Of a DNA stretch of 64,000 bases, positions 26,901-34,869 are shown one piece after another (the stretch's first letter is position 1; each line of letters opens with the position of its first letter). Below the pieces are notes generated by a model. That model saw nothing but the letters and a program-made list of their open reading frames with translations, made no database searches and had not been told where the DNA came from. The position numbers and the translations under genes were made by a program. This stretch comes from Sphingomonas radiodurans (GTDB lineage: Bacteria > Pseudomonadota > Alphaproteobacteria > Sphingomonadales > Sphingomonadaceae). Location of the stretch: assembly GCF_020866845.1 (NCBI RefSeq), contig NZ_CP086594.1, positions 3,128,001-3,192,000 of the forward strand, read 5' to 3'.

Positions 26901-27169
26901 ACGAGCGCTTCAGCCTGGAGTTCAACGATGTCGACCTGTGCCTGAAGATCCGTCAGCTCGGCCTCAGGATCGTCTACAATCCAGCGGCCGAGTTGATCCA
27001 TTCGGAGAAGAAGTCGCGTGGCGATACGGTGCCGCCGGGCGAGCAGCTCGCGCTGTTCCTCAGCCGCTGGCAGGATTGGCTGGCGGACGATCCGGCGCTG
27101 CCGCCGCGCCTGCGCCGCGACATGCTCGATCTCACGCCATCGGCCGGGCGGGGGGATTGGTTCGTCTGA
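23906..27169 (+). CDS. Giant multidomain glycosyltransferase (RgpF-like fragment, GT-B and GT2 domains), 5' truncated
   Basis: 1087 residues from ATG 23906. Residues 1-205 are the distal part of a rhamnan-synthesis F (RgpF) domain, opening at once with the mid-domain motif VRENRGYDFGAWA; its N-terminal part is missing. Residues about 220-580 are a GT-B glycosyltransferase (FYGPWNYDNGLGSASRG; EGFGLTVAEAMAAGRVVVA). Residues about 600-790 look like a partial GT2-type domain (SLFYADDAAFG), and about 805-1087 is a GT2 domain with TICVPTRR, TNDDVV and SMITGALIATRRS. It likely assembles a surface polysaccharide from nucleotide sugars. The ATG has no ribosome-binding site and the stop upstream is in tga 23864. 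Confidence 0.85.
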   Translation: MVRENRGYDFGAWAHLLRLEPALYGADALYIINDSIFGPSDPKQFGDVIAAARANPADLVGLTESLERGWHMQSYFLRANAAVLSSYAFQIFVNSVRVIPDKDDLINEFEVPLTQRLCASGYTAAALFKVDEARKPTLFSWKRLLVAGYPFVKLLLVRGRFPHIDTDGMDKALKRAGFDQDLLDATLACRTDEPLPEPSYPLLARPLTSRLKDEEPPRKPYKVAFYGPWNYDNGLGSASRGIIAGIRAAGVRLNLHPIHKPFHVHKPLTPPHDVIDFDGAADIAIVHLNPDSWHLLTDEQRSEIGRARRRIGYWVWEMEHLPKAWRRDFSSVDRIWAPSGYNAALYEAQDEAPVDVVPHVVPVEVDMASNRAPIREALGLPSERRLFLYVFDGASYLVRKNPAALIRAFGASKLAEQGWSLVLKTKHLMDRAGDGEALAALAGETDGVILLDRSLSSRELSDLVAACDIYVSPHCAEGFGLTVAEAMAAGRVVVATDYSGTTQFLDDSCGFPVRATSWTLAEDHGHYTKGGTWAKVDEAALADALSTAAARIDAGDTSIGEAARDRIAQMLSIAAVGATVAKSLDAVLTDTTDIRRAPPRIEEGATGTPLSAFDPGAILKVVPLKAGSLVPTTNALASVDDDREVWAMFVPENGGVHPLTRRIFERHATPRPDVSLFYADDAAFGEATLLDQIRLKPQFDQTLFAAQDYIGAPLFVRGSALHELGGVNEDLGEAGLYDLVLRAAERGMSIGRIPEVLLVQPGERPIAPADARRALIENSPLYAGYDVSSGPAANTLQLAARFGDDRPQVTICVPTRRTAIEDGDGTYIERLLASIATADWPAHRLTVIVADDIAGRPEWEHGDWPFTLRRIETLREPHVPFNFAAKVNTLWRAAESDLVMITNDDVVALDSGWVAALAGFAMDRDVGAVGPRLLYDDGTIQHAGIYGGVLGTSVHAWLGRRPGAPTYQDWAMTQREVSMITGALIATRRSVLEAVGGVDERFSLEFNDVDLCLKIRQLGLRIVYNPAAELIHSEKKSRGDTVPPGEQLALFLSRWQDWLADDPALPPRLRRDMLDLTPSAGRGDWFV

Positions 27170-27185
27170 GCACGCACGAGCGCGC

Positions 27186-27359
27186 TCAGTCGATCAGGTC
27201 GCCCGCCGTAGCGTCGCCAGTCGTGCGCCGGATCTTGCGGCGCTGCTGTCGGCGCGGTGAGGCGCGCTCCATCGCCACGGCGATGATGATGAGCACGAAC
27301 AGCATTGCGCCGAAGAAGATCATGTAGTCGGACGTGAAGTCGAAACGTGCTGCGTTCAT
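27186..27359 (-). CDS. Small single-pass membrane protein (57 aa)
   Basis: ATG at 27359, TGA at 27186. The N-terminal 13 residues are followed by one strong hydrophobic helix (MIFFGAMLFVLIIIAVAM) and a very basic tail (RRQQRRKIRR), giving a predicted outside-N, inside-C topology by the positive-inside rule. It lies between the glycosyltransferase (plus) and the sulfotransferase (minus). Function unknown; codon use matches the neighbours. Confidence 0.6.
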   Translation of the reverse strand: MNAARFDFTSDYMIFFGAMLFVLIIIAVAMERASPRRQQRRKIRRTTGDATAGDLID

Positions 27360-27435
27360 TGTCTCGATTGTCCGGTTGCGCCGAGGGTCGAGTATAGGCT
27401 TAGATCAGTTGCGTCGGTTTTGAAAGTTGAGGGCG

Positions 27436-28242
27436 TTACCCGCGCGCGGCGGGTGGCGGTTCGGCCGCCATCAGCGCGCTCCATTCACCGGCCACTGTCG
27501 CGAGGTTCGCCCGCGCAATCTCGTACAATGCCACGTCGCGCTGATTGTACTTTGCGATCGCAGCGTGGAGGTCCGGGGTGACGTCCACGTGATTGTCCTC
27601 CGTGTCCTCGGTCGCTCGCTTGTGCTCGGACGGGAGCAGGTTCGTGCCCAGCAGTCGCGAGAGGATGTTGAACGACAGGGCATAGTTTTCGAGCAGGCCG
27701 ACAAAGGCGTAGTTGCTGCCGATGAAGGCGTTGATCTGATCAGAGGTGACGACGTCATTCGGCATCAGGAAGCGCGCCATTTTATTCTGTGTCTCGGGTG
27801 CCTCAATATAATGCTCGATCGTCGGGAAGCGCGCGATCGTCTGTGCGTAGGTCGGGTGGGATGGCGTGCGCGAATAGCGATAGTCGGAAATGACGCGTTG
27901 GATCGGATCGCGCAGGAAAGTGAAGGCGCGCGCATCGGGCCGGGCGGTGCGGATCGGGGCAGCCATGTCCCAGGTGAAGTGCCCCGAGCACGAACGCGCC
28001 GCTGCGATCGTGCCATCGTCGATCACCGCGGCGATCTCGTCCTCGATCCGCGTGAATGTGACCGTCTCGCCGTAGAAATACTGGCGATGGATGTTGCGGT
28101 ACGGCCGGCGCATCCGGGCGAGCTCCGCGGATAGCGACGAGCCCGCAGTCTTCGGCACGTGGATGAAGATGCACAGTTCCTCCGTGAAGCGCTCGTTCGC
28201 GAAGAAGGGCGCAAGGCCTTTCGTGATATTGCCAAACGCCAC
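27436..28242 (-). CDS. Sulfotransferase family 2 protein (carbohydrate type)
   Basis: 268 residues. PAPS-binding motifs are visible: the 5'-phosphosulfate loop FIHVPKTAGSS near residue 27 and the 3'-phosphate loop FLRDPIQRVISDYRYS near residue 110. Members of this family move sulfate from PAPS to sugar hydroxyls, as in heparan 2-O- and chondroitin sulfotransferases. No membrane anchor is seen. Next to a large glycosyltransferase it suggests a sulfated exopolysaccharide or glycolipid; that product is inferred. Confidence 0.87.
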   Translation of the reverse strand: MAFGNITKGLAPFFANERFTEELCIFIHVPKTAGSSLSAELARMRRPYRNIHRQYFYGETVTFTRIEDEIAAVIDDGTIAAARSCSGHFTWDMAAPIRTARPDARAFTFLRDPIQRVISDYRYSRTPSHPTYAQTIARFPTIEHYIEAPETQNKMARFLMPNDVVTSDQINAFIGSNYAFVGLLENYALSFNILSRLLGTNLLPSEHKRATEDTEDNHVDVTPDLHAAIAKYNQRDVALYEIARANLATVAGEWSALMAAEPPPAARG

Positions 28243-28296
28243 GCCGGCTGCTCCTCATTTGCTGAAGCGGGGCTATGCCGCAGCAACTCCCGTGGC

Positions 28297-29052
28297 TCAA
28301 CGGCTGGCGGCGGCTCCTTCAAGCGGGATGCCGTTGCGCTCCGCTGCGCGGCTAGCCGCGAGATAGCCGCCGCCAGCGGCGGTCAACGCGAGAAAGCCGA
28401 CGACCAATGCGTCGAGCAACATCATGAGCCAGACCAGCCAATCCGGTCGCCCGATCGCGCCATAGCCGAGCGCATAGTGCAGCAGCATCAGCGGCACCGA
28501 GCCGGCAAGCGTGTAGCCAACCGCACGCCAGAAGCTGCCAGCCATGACGGCGAAGGAACGAAGCGGGCCGATCCGCGCATTGCCCAACGGCCAGGCGACG
28601 AACCAGGCCGTGAGATACATACCGATCACGCCCACCCCGATTGCAAAAGCGAGGCCCACATATTGCGCTAGCCGCGCGTCGAGGCCGAGCAGCACGCCGA
28701 TCGGAGGGCCGAACAGGCCGATCCATTGTGTCACGGCGTGAAGCGCGAACTGGATACCGAACAGCGTCGCGGCGGGCCGTTCGATCCGCTTCGCCCTTTC
28801 GGCATTGCGATCCCACGCCATGTAACGGACGAACCAATAGCCCGGCAGGATCATCGCGAGCGTCTTGGCGCAGCCGAACGTCAGGCGTCGCTGATCCATC
28901 GCGACTCCACTGACGCCGTGCCGATACATCCCGATGTCGATCTCGACGACATGCTGTGCGAATTCGATCAGGACGGGGATAGAGAAGAGGATGGGAAGCG
29001 CGACCGCAAAGGCCCAGCTATCGGCATAGAGCCGCTTGATATCATTCCACAT
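28297..29052 (-). CDS. Polytopic membrane protein of unknown function (251 aa)
   Basis: Start chosen at ATG 29052 (MWNDIKRLYADSWAFAV); a longer frame to 29109 adds an unlikely Pro/Arg leader. About six hydrophobic segments are visible, including ALPILFSIPVLIEF, IGVGVIGMYLTAWFVAWPL and WLVWLMMLLDALVVGFLAL. No transporter or enzyme motif is recognised. It lies between rpoH and the sulfotransferase on the same strand. Confidence 0.7.
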   Translation of the reverse strand: MWNDIKRLYADSWAFAVALPILFSIPVLIEFAQHVVEIDIGMYRHGVSGVAMDQRRLTFGCAKTLAMILPGYWFVRYMAWDRNAERAKRIERPAATLFGIQFALHAVTQWIGLFGPPIGVLLGLDARLAQYVGLAFAIGVGVIGMYLTAWFVAWPLGNARIGPLRSFAVMAGSFWRAVGYTLAGSVPLMLLHYALGYGAIGRPDWLVWLMMLLDALVVGFLALTAAGGGYLAASRAAERNGIPLEGAAASR

Positions 29053-29122
29053 GCCAAGCCCCGCCGTTCCGCCGCCGCGATGGCGAGGAATGACGGGGCT
29101 TGCAACCACTTGCCCCGAATGA

Positions 29123-30022
29123 TCAGGCGGTAAGTAAGCGCTTCTCGCCGGCGATCTTCATCATCGCCTTTTGCAGCTTTTCAAATGCGCGCACCTCGAT
29201 CTGGCGGACGCGCTCGCGACTGACGCCATAGACTTGGCTGAGTTCCTCGAGCGTCTTGGGATCGTCGGTCAGGCGACGTTCCGTCAGGATATGCTTCTCG
29301 CGATCATTGAGATCGTCCATCGCGCTTACGAGCATGCCGTGCCGGACGTCAGCTTCCTGCGCCTCGGCGACGACCTGATCCTGCAACGGCGAATCGTCCT
29401 GCAGCCAATCCTGCCACTGACCCTCACCGTCCTCACGCATCGAGACATTGAGCGACGTATCGCCGCCCATCGCCATGCGACGGTTCATGCTGGTGACATC
29501 GGCCTCGGTAACGCCGAGATCGGTCGCGATCTTCGTCAGATGCTCGGGCTTGAGATCGCCGTCTTCGAACGCATCGAGCCGGGCCTTCATGCGACGCAGG
29601 TTGAAGAACAGCTTCTTCTGTGACGCGGTGGTGCCCATTTTCACGAGGCTCCACGAACGCAGGATGAATTCCTGGATCGAGGCGCGGATCCACCACATCG
29701 CATAGGTTGCGAGTCGGAACCCGCGATCGGGCTCGAACTTCTTCACGCCCTGCATCAGGCCGATGTTGCCTTCGCTGATCAGCTCGGACACCGGCAGGCC
29801 ATAGCCGCGGTAGCCCATGGCAATCTTCGCGACGAGGCGGAGATGGCTGGTGACGAGCTGCGCTGCCGCTTCGGTATCGCCATGTTCTTGAAAACGCTTG
29901 GCGAGCATATATTCCTGCTCGGGCGCCAGGATCGGGAATTTCTTGATCTCGGCGAGGTATCGATTGAGGCTTTGCTCGCCGCCGAGCGCCGGGATTGTCG
30001 CCGGGAGGTTGCCGCTAGCCAT
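29123..30022 (-). CDS. rpoH: RNA polymerase heat-shock sigma factor RpoH (sigma-32)
   Basis: 299 residues. Region 2 contains SEGNIGLMQGVKKFEPDRGFR and TYAMWWIRASIQEF; the diagnostic RpoH box QKKLFFNLRR follows; region 4.2 ends with GVSRERVRQIEVRAFEKLQ. It directs polymerase to heat-shock promoters. AAGGGAGAAAA precedes the ATG. Many alphaproteobacteria carry more than one RpoH, and this could be either paralogue. It sits downstream of rluD on the same strand. Confidence 0.95.
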   Translation of the reverse strand: MASGNLPATIPALGGEQSLNRYLAEIKKFPILAPEQEYMLAKRFQEHGDTEAAAQLVTSHLRLVAKIAMGYRGYGLPVSELISEGNIGLMQGVKKFEPDRGFRLATYAMWWIRASIQEFILRSWSLVKMGTTASQKKLFFNLRRMKARLDAFEDGDLKPEHLTKIATDLGVTEADVTSMNRRMAMGGDTSLNVSMREDGEGQWQDWLQDDSPLQDQVVAEAQEADVRHGMLVSAMDDLNDREKHILTERRLTDDPKTLEELSQVYGVSRERVRQIEVRAFEKLQKAMMKIAGEKRLLTA

Positions 30023-30079
30023 AATAATTTTCTCCCTTTCCGGAGCCCGCTTGCCGCACTGCAGCGAAGCGCTTCCACG

Positions 30080-31027
30080 TTATACGTCGAGTTGACTGAA
30101 CAGTTCCTGCATGTCTGCAGGCATCGCACTATCGAACGACAAAGCGATACTTGTCACGGGATGAATGAACCCGAGCCGCGCGGCGTGGAGCGCCTGACGG
30201 CGGAATGAAAGTTCATCAAGATCACGCTTATGAGCCTGTTTTGTTCTACCATAGACGGGGTCACCCAGCAAGGGATGGCCGATCGACGCCATGTGGACGC
30301 GCACCTGGTGCGTACGCCCGGTTTCGAGCCGGCATTCCACCAGTGCGGCCTCGCGCAGCCGATGTTCGGTACGGTAATGCGTCACCGCGCGCTTGCCGCC
30401 GGCGACGATCGCCACCTTCTTGCGGTTGCTCGGAGAGCGGGCGAGCGGGGCGTCTACTGCGCCATCGGGCGGCATCGGCCGGCCGCCGACGATTGCCTTG
30501 TAGCGCCGGTCGATCGAGTGATTGGCGAACTGCTTGGCGAGCCCCTCGTGGGCGCGGTCGGTTTTCGCCGCCACCATTAGGCCGGACGTGCCCTTATCGA
30601 TACGGTGAACGATACCCGGCCGGGCGACCCCGCCGATTCCCGACAGCGAGCCGCCGCAATGATGCAGCAGCGCATTGACGAGCGTACCATCGAAATTGCC
30701 TGCCGCCGGGTGAACGACGAGGCCCGCGGGCTTGTCGATCACGATGAGATGATCGTCCTCGAACGCGACCACCAGCGGGATATCCTGCGCTTCGTTGTGC
30801 GCCGGGATGGGATCTGGGACAGCGACTGCGAATACCTCGCCCGCCGCTGCGCGCTTCGCCGGATCGCGTACCGCGACGCCGTCGCGATCGACCTGTCCGG
30901 CGTTGATCAACACCTTCAATCGCTCGCGCGACAGCGTCGGCACGGCATCGGCCAGGGCACGATCGAGCCGCCAACCATCGGCTGCCGCTGCGATCGTCGC
31001 TTGAATGACGGAAACCCCCCGGTCCAT
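30080..31027 (-). CDS. rluD: 23S rRNA pseudouridine synthase, RluD/RluA family
   Basis: 315 residues from ATG 31027. The N-terminal S4-like RNA-binding domain (LDRALADAVPTLSRERLKVLI) is followed by the catalytic domain with HRIDKGTSGLMV, which contains the active Asp, and GRTHQVRVHMASIGHPLLGD. It isomerises uridines in large-subunit rRNA. Only 12 bases separate its start from that of the divergent JAMM gene, so promoter and leader must overlap that gene. RluD rather than RluC is favoured by the S4 domain and length. Confidence 0.92.
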   Translation of the reverse strand: MDRGVSVIQATIAAAADGWRLDRALADAVPTLSRERLKVLINAGQVDRDGVAVRDPAKRAAAGEVFAVAVPDPIPAHNEAQDIPLVVAFEDDHLIVIDKPAGLVVHPAAGNFDGTLVNALLHHCGGSLSGIGGVARPGIVHRIDKGTSGLMVAAKTDRAHEGLAKQFANHSIDRRYKAIVGGRPMPPDGAVDAPLARSPSNRKKVAIVAGGKRAVTHYRTEHRLREAALVECRLETGRTHQVRVHMASIGHPLLGDPVYGRTKQAHKRDLDELSFRRQALHAARLGFIHPVTSIALSFDSAMPADMQELFSQLDV

Positions 31028-31039
31028 TAGGTGACTTAT

Positions 31040-31450
31040 ATGGATAGTACGCTCCAAATTTCAAGTTTGCTGGTCGAGCGGATCGTCGCTGAAGCGAGCG
31101 CGTCGCGCGACGAGGTTTGTGGGCTTCTGTTGGGGTGCGATGGCATCGTGACGGAGGTGCGGCCATGTCGCAACGTACATTCCATGCCCGCCACGCGGTT
31201 CGAGCTCGATCCGGTGGCGCTGTTCGCCGCGTTGCGCGGGGTTAGGGCGGGCGGTCCGCAGGTTCTTGGCCATTATCATTCGCACCCGTCTGGCGTGGTT
31301 TTGCCGTCCGCGACCGATGCTGCCGACGCTGCCCCGGACGGCACGTTCTGGCTGATCGTCGCAGGTGATGTCGTCGCCGCCTGGCGAGCAGTGAGCGATG
31401 GAGCGGTGCACGGGCGCTTCGATCCGGTTACCCTCGCCATTGCACGCTAG
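31040..31450 (+). CDS. JAMM/MPN-domain metallopeptidase (Mov34 family)
   Basis: 136 residues from ATG 31040 (AGGTGACTT upstream); GTG 31031 is an alternative. The JAMM zinc set is complete: the Glu in DEVCGLLLG and HSHPSGVVLPSATD, fitting H-x-H-x7-S-x2-D. Bacterial stand-alone members act as isopeptidases or cleave carrier-protein tails. It lies 24 bases upstream of chpT and is probably co-transcribed with the chemotaxis genes; substrate unknown. Confidence 0.88.
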   Translation: MDSTLQISSLLVERIVAEASASRDEVCGLLLGCDGIVTEVRPCRNVHSMPATRFELDPVALFAALRGVRAGGPQVLGHYHSHPSGVVLPSATDAADAAPDGTFWLIVAGDVVAAWRAVSDGAVHGRFDPVTLAIAR

Positions 31451-31474
31451 ACTCGGCTGCTTCATGGAACGCCG

Positions 31475-32119
31475 ATGACCATCGATCCCGTTGATTTCGC
31501 GAGCCTGCTCTGTTCTCGCCTGTGCCACGATTTGCTTTCGCCGATCGGGGCGCTGAACAACGGGCTGGAGCTGCTCGCCGACGAGACTGATCCCGCAATG
31601 CGCGAGCGCTGCATGGAGTTGCTGGCGGAAAGCGCGCGCACCTCGGCGGCCAAGCTCAAGTTCTTCCGCCTCGCGTTCGGCGCTGCCGGTGGCTTTGGTG
31701 AATCGGTCGATTCTCGCGAGGCGCAGCAGGCGATCGAGGGTCTGTTCGGCGAAACGAAGCGGCTGACGATCAACTGGATGGTCGAGGAGCAGTTCCTGCC
31801 CAAGACGGCGATCAAGGTGCTGCTGAACCTCGCGATGATTGCGGGCGACGCACTGGTTCGCGGCGGCACGCTCGATATCGGCGGCGAGGCGAACGACGGC
31901 GCGATCGAGATCGTGCTGAAGGCGGAAGGCCCGCGCATCGTGCTCGACGAGGAACTGCGCGCGACCTTGGTCGATGGGGTCGCGGGCGATGCTGTGACAC
32001 CGCGGGCGGCCGCGGCGTTCCTGGTGCATCAAATGGTGTCAGGCGCGGACGGCAAGGTGCTGGTGAGCGCACCGGCAGACAATGTGCTCCTTTTCGGTGC
32101 GGCGATGCGCGCGCAGTAA
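31475..32119 (+). CDS. chpT: Histidine phosphotransferase ChpT
   Basis: 214 residues. The phosphoacceptor His is in LCSRLCHDLLSPIGALNNG, the pseudo-kinase DHp form known from the CckA-ChpT-CtrA/CpdR relay of alphaproteobacteria. The degenerate ATPase-like second half (LNLAMIAGDAL; GPRIVLDEELRATL) lacks a complete nucleotide site, as expected. It passes phosphate to CtrA, which in many alphaproteobacteria controls cell cycle and motility genes. Here it directly precedes cheA (39 bases). Confidence 0.92.
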   Translation: MTIDPVDFASLLCSRLCHDLLSPIGALNNGLELLADETDPAMRERCMELLAESARTSAAKLKFFRLAFGAAGGFGESVDSREAQQAIEGLFGETKRLTINWMVEEQFLPKTAIKVLLNLAMIAGDALVRGGTLDIGGEANDGAIEIVLKAEGPRIVLDEELRATLVDGVAGDAVTPRAAAAFLVHQMVSGADGKVLVSAPADNVLLFGAAMRAQ

Positions 32120-32133
32120 ACGCGCTCTTTACC
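32116..32133 (+). promoter_or_regulatory. Motif shared by cheA and cheY upstream regions
   Basis: GTAAACGCGCTCTTTACC overlaps the chpT stop and ends 25 bases before the cheA ATG. Thirteen or more of 18 positions match ATTAACGCGGTCCTTACC at 34865-34882, which overlaps the cheW stop and precedes cheY. The TAAA-N7-TTTACC layout is a weak match to the CtrA box TTAA-N7-TTAACC. Confidence 0.35.
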
Positions 32134-32158
32134 GGCTTGGGCGCACAGCACGCCGGCC

Positions 32159-34444
32159 ATGGACGATCTGCTGCAGGAATTCATCGCGGAAACGCGCGAG
32201 ACGCTCGCCGCGCTGTCGGGCGAGATCGTCGCCTGGGAGGCCGATCCGTCGGATCGGGCGCGGCTCGATTCGATCTTCCGCTTTGTCCACACCGTGAAAG
32301 GCAGCTGCGGTTTTCTTGATCTGCCGCGGCTCGCCCGGCTGAGCCATGCCGCCGAGGACGTGCTGCAAAGCGTACGCTCGGGCGAGCGGGCGCCCGACAC
32401 GCGGCTGGTGAATGCCGTGCTAGCGATTGTCGACCGGATCGGCGAGATCGTCGAGGCGATCGACGCGGGCGCCCCGCTCGACGATTCGGCGGAGGATCTG
32501 CTGCTCGCGGCGCTCGATGGCGAGGCCGCACCCGCGCCAACTGCGGCTCCCGTCACGACTGCGTCGTCGGCCGCAAGCGCGCCACGCGCGCCTGCGCGCA
32601 GCATTCGCCTGTCGGTCGATCTGCTCGATCGCATGATGAACGGCGTGTCGGAAATGGTGCTGGCGCGCAACGAGCTCGCCCGCCGCCTGCGCGAGACGGG
32701 CGACCTGTCGCTCGAGTCCGCGATCGACCGGCTGTCGCTGACCGTGTCGGAGCTGCGCGATACCGTGACGCGGACGCGGATGCAGGCGATCGATTCGCTG
32801 TTCTCCGCCGTGCCGCGCCTGGTGCGTGATACAGCCGCAGCGTTGGACAAGAAGGTCGCGCTGTCGATCGAGGGCGCCGATGTCGAACTCGACCGCGAGA
32901 TGGTCGAGCTGCTGCGCGATCCGCTCATGCACATTGTTCGCAACGCGATCGACCATGGGATCGAAACGCCCGAGGAGCGTCGTCATGCCGGCAAACCCGA
33001 GACTGGGCGGCTCGCCATCGTGGCGCGGCAGTCGGGCAATCGCATCATCGTCGAGATCGTCGATGATGGCCGTGGGGTCGATACCCTGCGGCTGGTCGAA
33101 CGTCGCATGGTGCAGGAGCCGACGCGTGCCGCCGAACTCAGCGCGCTCGACGAGCAAGCGCGCCTCGCACTGGTGTTCGAGCCCGGCCTGTCGACACGCG
33201 ATGAAGTTACCGCGCTGTCGGGTCGCGGCGTCGGAATGGACGTGGTGCGCACCAACGTGGAGCAGATCGGCGGATCGATCCGCCTCGACAATGTACCCGG
33301 GCGCGGCCTCACCACCACGATCGAGGTGCCGCTTACGCTGGCCATCCTGTCCGCGGTGGTGATCGAAGTTGGCGCCGACAGCTATGCCGTGCCGCGCCAG
33401 GCGGTGGAGGAAATCATCGCGGCTAATTCGGCGGCGGTGCGGATCGACAAGGTGGGCGATACGATGCTCGCGACGGTGCGCGGCCGGCGCCTGCCGCTCG
33501 TCTCGCTCGGCGAAATGCTGGGGGCGGGCGAGGGGATCGGCCCGATGCTGATGATCGTCAACTTGCCGGGCGGCATGTTCGCGCTTGGCGTCGACGCGGT
33601 GATCGATACGCAGGAACTGGTGGTGAAACCGGTCGCGCCGGCGGTGATGATGGCGGGAATCTATGCCGGGCAGATGCTGCCCGACACCGGGCACCCGCTG
33701 CTGCTGCTGGACTGCGCCGGAATCGCGGCGGTGGCCGGCATCGCATTCGAGCGCGTCGTGACATTTGAGCCCGAGGAGGCGGAGGTTGTGCCGGAAGGCC
33801 CTGCCGTCTTGCTGTTCGAGGGCCTGGATGGCCAGCGTCGCGCGGTCGCGCTGAGCAGGATCGATCGGATCGAGACGGTGCCCGCGGCGTCGTTGCGGCA
33901 GGCCGGAGGACGCTGGTGGGTGACGGCGCGCGCCGGCATCGTCGCGCTGCTACCCGGCGACGCGCCGATCGCCGAGCGGGGCGACCTCTCGATGCTGCTG
34001 ATCGATCAGACGGACGGCCCCGTCGGCTATCTCATCCGGCGTGCGCTCGACATCATCACTATCGATAACGAAATCCTGCCGGTGGATGGCGCCGGCCTAG
34101 TGACGGGCATTGCAGTGATCGAAGGCGAGCCGGTCGAGCTGGTCGAGCCATTGCGCCTGCTGGGTGTCACGCTAGTCGCCGTCGGTGCGCGGCCAATCTG
34201 CCTGCTGCAGGGCACCGACACGATCTGGATGGAAGCATTCCTGCGTCCGACGGTCGAGGCGGCCGGGTATCGTGTCGCCCGCACGCTTGCGCCCGGCGAG
34301 AGCGCGGCGGTGACGCTTTCGACCGAGGATACGGCCGATCACGGCAGCGGGATCGTGCGGCTTGCGCGGGACGCCACTACCGGCCGGCCGCAGCTGGATC
34401 CGGAAACGCTGGCGCGCGCGCTCGGTATGGGAGTGGGCCGATGA
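32159..34444 (+). CDS. cheA: Chemotaxis histidine kinase CheA with extra CheW-like domain and receiver-like tail
   Basis: 761 residues. Domains in order: Hpt (His44 in FVHTVKGSCGF), dimerisation helices (from LSVDLLDRMMNG), HATPase (HIVRNAIDHGIE; VDDGRGVD; GRGVGMDVV) and a CheW-like P5 domain (about 400-535). There is no clear P2 domain in the short linker. Beyond P5 comes a second CheW-like domain (about 545-655) and a tail of roughly 100 residues (RPICLLQGTD, FLRPTVEAAGYRV) that resembles a receiver but lacks its acidic residues. It phosphorylates CheY and CheB. The stop overlaps cheW. Confidence 0.93.
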   Translation: MDDLLQEFIAETRETLAALSGEIVAWEADPSDRARLDSIFRFVHTVKGSCGFLDLPRLARLSHAAEDVLQSVRSGERAPDTRLVNAVLAIVDRIGEIVEAIDAGAPLDDSAEDLLLAALDGEAAPAPTAAPVTTASSAASAPRAPARSIRLSVDLLDRMMNGVSEMVLARNELARRLRETGDLSLESAIDRLSLTVSELRDTVTRTRMQAIDSLFSAVPRLVRDTAAALDKKVALSIEGADVELDREMVELLRDPLMHIVRNAIDHGIETPEERRHAGKPETGRLAIVARQSGNRIIVEIVDDGRGVDTLRLVERRMVQEPTRAAELSALDEQARLALVFEPGLSTRDEVTALSGRGVGMDVVRTNVEQIGGSIRLDNVPGRGLTTTIEVPLTLAILSAVVIEVGADSYAVPRQAVEEIIAANSAAVRIDKVGDTMLATVRGRRLPLVSLGEMLGAGEGIGPMLMIVNLPGGMFALGVDAVIDTQELVVKPVAPAVMMAGIYAGQMLPDTGHPLLLLDCAGIAAVAGIAFERVVTFEPEEAEVVPEGPAVLLFEGLDGQRRAVALSRIDRIETVPAASLRQAGGRWWVTARAGIVALLPGDAPIAERGDLSMLLIDQTDGPVGYLIRRALDIITIDNEILPVDGAGLVTGIAVIEGEPVELVEPLRLLGVTLVAVGARPICLLQGTDTIWMEAFLRPTVEAAGYRVARTLAPGESAAVTLSTEDTADHGSGIVRLARDATTGRPQLDPETLARALGMGVGR

Positions 34445-34869
34445 GCGGATTGCATCTGCTGGCGCATGTCGGCGGCCGCGGCATCGCGGTGCCGTGCGAG
34501 GCGGTCGAATCGGTCGTCGGTATCCCGGCGATCGTCGCGGCGCCGCGTGCGCATCCGGCGGTCCGCGGGCTTGCCGCGTTGCGCAGCCGGGTCGTGACGG
34601 TGGTCGACACTTGGCATGTGCTTGGACTCCAGCCCGGGCCGGAGGTTGCGAGCCGTGCGATCCTGACCGTCGTCGACGGGCATTATCATGCGGTTCTCGT
34701 CGATTCGCTCGAGGACGTGGCGCCGCTGGCGGTGGAGCCGGTTCCGAGCGGCCTGGCACTTGGCCCACGCTGGGGCGCACTGGTTACCGGCGCCGCCGAG
34801 CGTGACGGCGAGCCGCTGCTCGTGATCGATCTGTCGGCGCTGGTCGGGTCACTGACTACGATCGATTAA
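34441..34869 (+). CDS. cheW: Chemotaxis coupling protein CheW
   Basis: 142 residues, ATGA overlap with cheA. It links receptors to the kinase. The CheW fold is recognisable from AVPCEAVESVVG, PAVRGLAALRSRVVTVVDTW and LLVIDLSALVG. It is slightly divergent, lacking the strongly conserved glutamate/arginine pattern of enteric CheW near the first loop, but position and length leave little doubt. Confidence 0.88.
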   Translation: MSGLHLLAHVGGRGIAVPCEAVESVVGIPAIVAAPRAHPAVRGLAALRSRVVTVVDTWHVLGLQPGPEVASRAILTVVDGHYHAVLVDSLEDVAPLAVEPVPSGLALGPRWGALVTGAAERDGEPLLVIDLSALVGSLTTID

